A stretch of DNA of 6,040 nt, from positions 1 to 6,040 of the forward strand of contig JAWLDB010000163.1 in assembly GCA_041686915.1 (NCBI GenBank), given 5' to 3'. Shown piece after piece: positions 5,155-6,040 of the stretch; position 1 is the first letter of the stretch, and each line of letters starts with the position of its first letter. Origin of the DNA: JAWLDB01 sp041686915 (GTDB taxonomy: Bacteria > Bacillota > UBA994 > UBA5500). The notes below the pieces were generated by a model, which saw only the letters and a program-made list of their open reading frames with translations, searched no databases and was not told the origin of the DNA. Made by a program: the position numbers and the translations under genes.

Positions 5155-5697
5155 ATGTATCGAGATGCACGAAAAGGCGCTGGCCTGAGCATCGAAGAGG
5201 CAGCGTTCCGACTCCACATTGGTACGAGGACATTGACCAAGTACGAATCGGGAGAGAATACGCCGCCGCCAGAGGTCGCGCTTGCCATGAGTAGGCTATA
5301 CCGCATTCCTTGGATGACGCAGAACTACTGTCGGGAGCGGTGTGCGATTGGTGAGGCATACAGCTATGAAGTGCTGACAGGAGTGAACCTAGATCCCGCT
5401 AGCGTGCTGCTAAAGCTGGTGGGGGAGATGGCAGAGGCCCAGAAGGTGCTGCAGATGATGCTCGACCTGGCGGTAAACAAAAACGCCCGGGAGGATTTCC
5501 CCCCGGACGATTGGACCGAGTTCATTAGGTGTCTTCACGAGTTCCTTGACGTAGAGCACAACGTTGAATGCCTGAAGATCAGTCTAGGGCGTTGGTGCGA
5601 TGTATCAGAGATAGTAGCCGAGCACAACGCCAAATGCAGAGCAAAGGGCTACATAAAAAAAGAGACCGCCCATCAGAGAGCGGCTGCAAGTAGATAA
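5155..5697 (+). CDS. XRE-family HTH protein with C-terminal helical domain
   Basis: 180 residues. The first 60 form an HTH_3 domain: MYRDARKGAGLSIEEAAFRL, then HIGTRTLTKYESGENTPPPE as the helix-turn-helix, ending LAMSRLYRIPW. There follows a YCRERCAIGEAY turn (C-X3-C) and a mostly helical C-terminal region of about 110 residues, rich in Glu, Leu and Cys (KLVGEMAEAQKVLQMMLDLA, CLHEFLDVEHNVECLKISLG), ending in a basic tail. This layout is familiar from early-region regulators of Firmicutes prophages; the C-terminal part may be for oligomerisation. ATG 5155 has a perfect AAGGAGGTGA 4 nt upstream. It is probably read from the promoter at 4722-4750. DNA binding is well supported; target and effect are unknown. 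Confidence 0.85.
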   Translation: MYRDARKGAGLSIEEAAFRLHIGTRTLTKYESGENTPPPEVALAMSRLYRIPWMTQNYCRERCAIGEAYSYEVLTGVNLDPASVLLKLVGEMAEAQKVLQMMLDLAVNKNAREDFPPDDWTEFIRCLHEFLDVEHNVECLKISLGRWCDVSEIVAEHNAKCRAKGYIKKETAHQRAAASR

Positions 5698-5742
5698 ATC
5701 ACTTATACACAGTTTATCACGCTGGAGGAGAGGGTGTCAAAG

Positions 5743-5907
5743 ATGAAAGCGATACAAGCACCCAAAGATATAGAGTACGTCCCGATCTACGAGCCGGACA
5801 TGGAGCGCATGGTGAAAGCGCTGAAGATTGTCCTGGCAATCCCCATTAAGAAGGAGGAAACGAACAATGGCAGTGATGATAGCCGCATTTGTGGGCAAGA
5901 ACGCTGA
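5743..5907 (+). CDS. Small phage-like hypothetical protein, 54 residues
   Basis: The frame opens MKAIQAPKDIEYVPIYEPDM, followed by a helix ERMVKALKIVLAIPIKK and a polar tail ending GQER. No family is recognised. A good ribosome binding site (GGAGGAGAGG, 5724-5733) precedes it. An in-frame GTG at 5734 would add MSK and is spaced better from GGAGG, so the exact start is uncertain. It follows the XRE gene by 45 nt in the same direction, and its end overlaps the next gene by 41 nt in another frame. Such small overlapping early genes are usual in phages. Confidence 0.6.
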   Translation: MKAIQAPKDIEYVPIYEPDMERMVKALKIVLAIPIKKEETNNGSDDSRICGQER

Positions 5908-6040
5908 TTTCCAACAATACCTGAGGAAGCAACAGACTATACAGCTGGCACGAGCCATAGATAACGTCCAGGATTCAATGAAAGACCTGTACAGAGTCCT
6001 TCCGGTCATAGGGCTTCAGAGATCCAACTTCGAGGGTGAC
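5867..6040 (+). CDS. Hypothetical protein, N-terminal 58 codons, cut by right edge
   Basis: Begins MAVMIAAFVGKNADFQQYLR and continues as a Gln/Arg-rich helical stretch (KQQTIQLARAIDNVQDSMKD) to the window end with no stop. AAGGAGG (5851-5857) lies 9 nt before the ATG, a strong start. It overlaps the preceding small gene by 41 nt. No family is recognised; the short N-terminal hydrophobic run is too weak for a signal peptide or membrane anchor. Confidence 0.65.
   Translation, partial: MAVMIAAFVGKNADFQQYLRKQQTIQLARAIDNVQDSMKDLYRVLPVIGLQRSNFEGD

Noticed and set aside
5737..6009. Minus-strand open frame opposite the two small genes at the right edge
   Set aside because: No ribosome binding site and no recognisable protein; the plus-strand genes have strong AGGAGG-type starts and fit the operon direction.
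1..6040. CRISPR array, tRNA, rRNA or insertion sequence
   Set aside because: No regularly spaced repeats, cloverleaf, ribosomal RNA sequence or transposase was seen by eye. The serine recombinase is of the integrase type, though with only its N-terminal part visible a transposon origin is not fully excluded.

Overview
The window looks like the early/lysogeny end of an integrated temperate phage (or a closely related integrative element) in a Firmicutes-type host. The evidence is strong AGGAGG-class ribosome binding sites at nearly every gene, a Bacillus/Clostridium-type LexA box, a large serine recombinase, and an ImmR/ImmA-style repressor-protease pair. No ribosomal or housekeeping gene is present to name the host. 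Base composition looks roughly balanced, and I see no clear compositional break.

Layout, left to right. (1) 1-586, minus strand: N-terminal 195 codons of a large serine recombinase, the integrase, running off the left edge. A perfect LexA-type palindrome (604-617) sits next to its ribosome binding site, and an 11-bp hairpin (664-689) lies further upstream. (2) 740-3149, minus strand: a two-gene operon of a ComF-like, zinc-ribbon phosphoribosyltransferase followed by an unusual fusion of a DprA/Smf Rossmann domain with a complete HAD phosphatase. (3) 3337-3699, minus strand: an unrecognised 120-residue protein, bracketed by two similar hairpins. (4) 3845-4643, minus strand: ImmA-like metallopeptidase and ImmR-like repressor, with overlapping reading frames. 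(5) 4644-4799: a divergent genetic switch with three 17-bp operators (perhaps four) and back-to-back promoters. (6) 4800-6040, plus strand: a Cro-like regulator, a second XRE-family protein and two small overlapping phage-like genes, the last cut by the right edge.

How it fits together: the repressor should hold the rightward promoter off by binding inside its -35/-10 spacer and control its own leftward promoter in the same way. ImmA-type proteases inactivate such repressors, and the LexA box suggests the integrase is separately released by DNA damage. The DprA-HAD/phosphoribosyltransferase pair lies between integrase and repressor, a place where prophages often carry accessory and anti-phage genes. 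It recalls the PsyrTA toxin-antitoxin (a RecQ helicase-phosphoribosyltransferase plus a DprA-like protein), but here the phosphoribosyltransferase has no helicase and the DprA protein carries a phosphatase. That pair is the most interesting object in the window; a defence role is inference.
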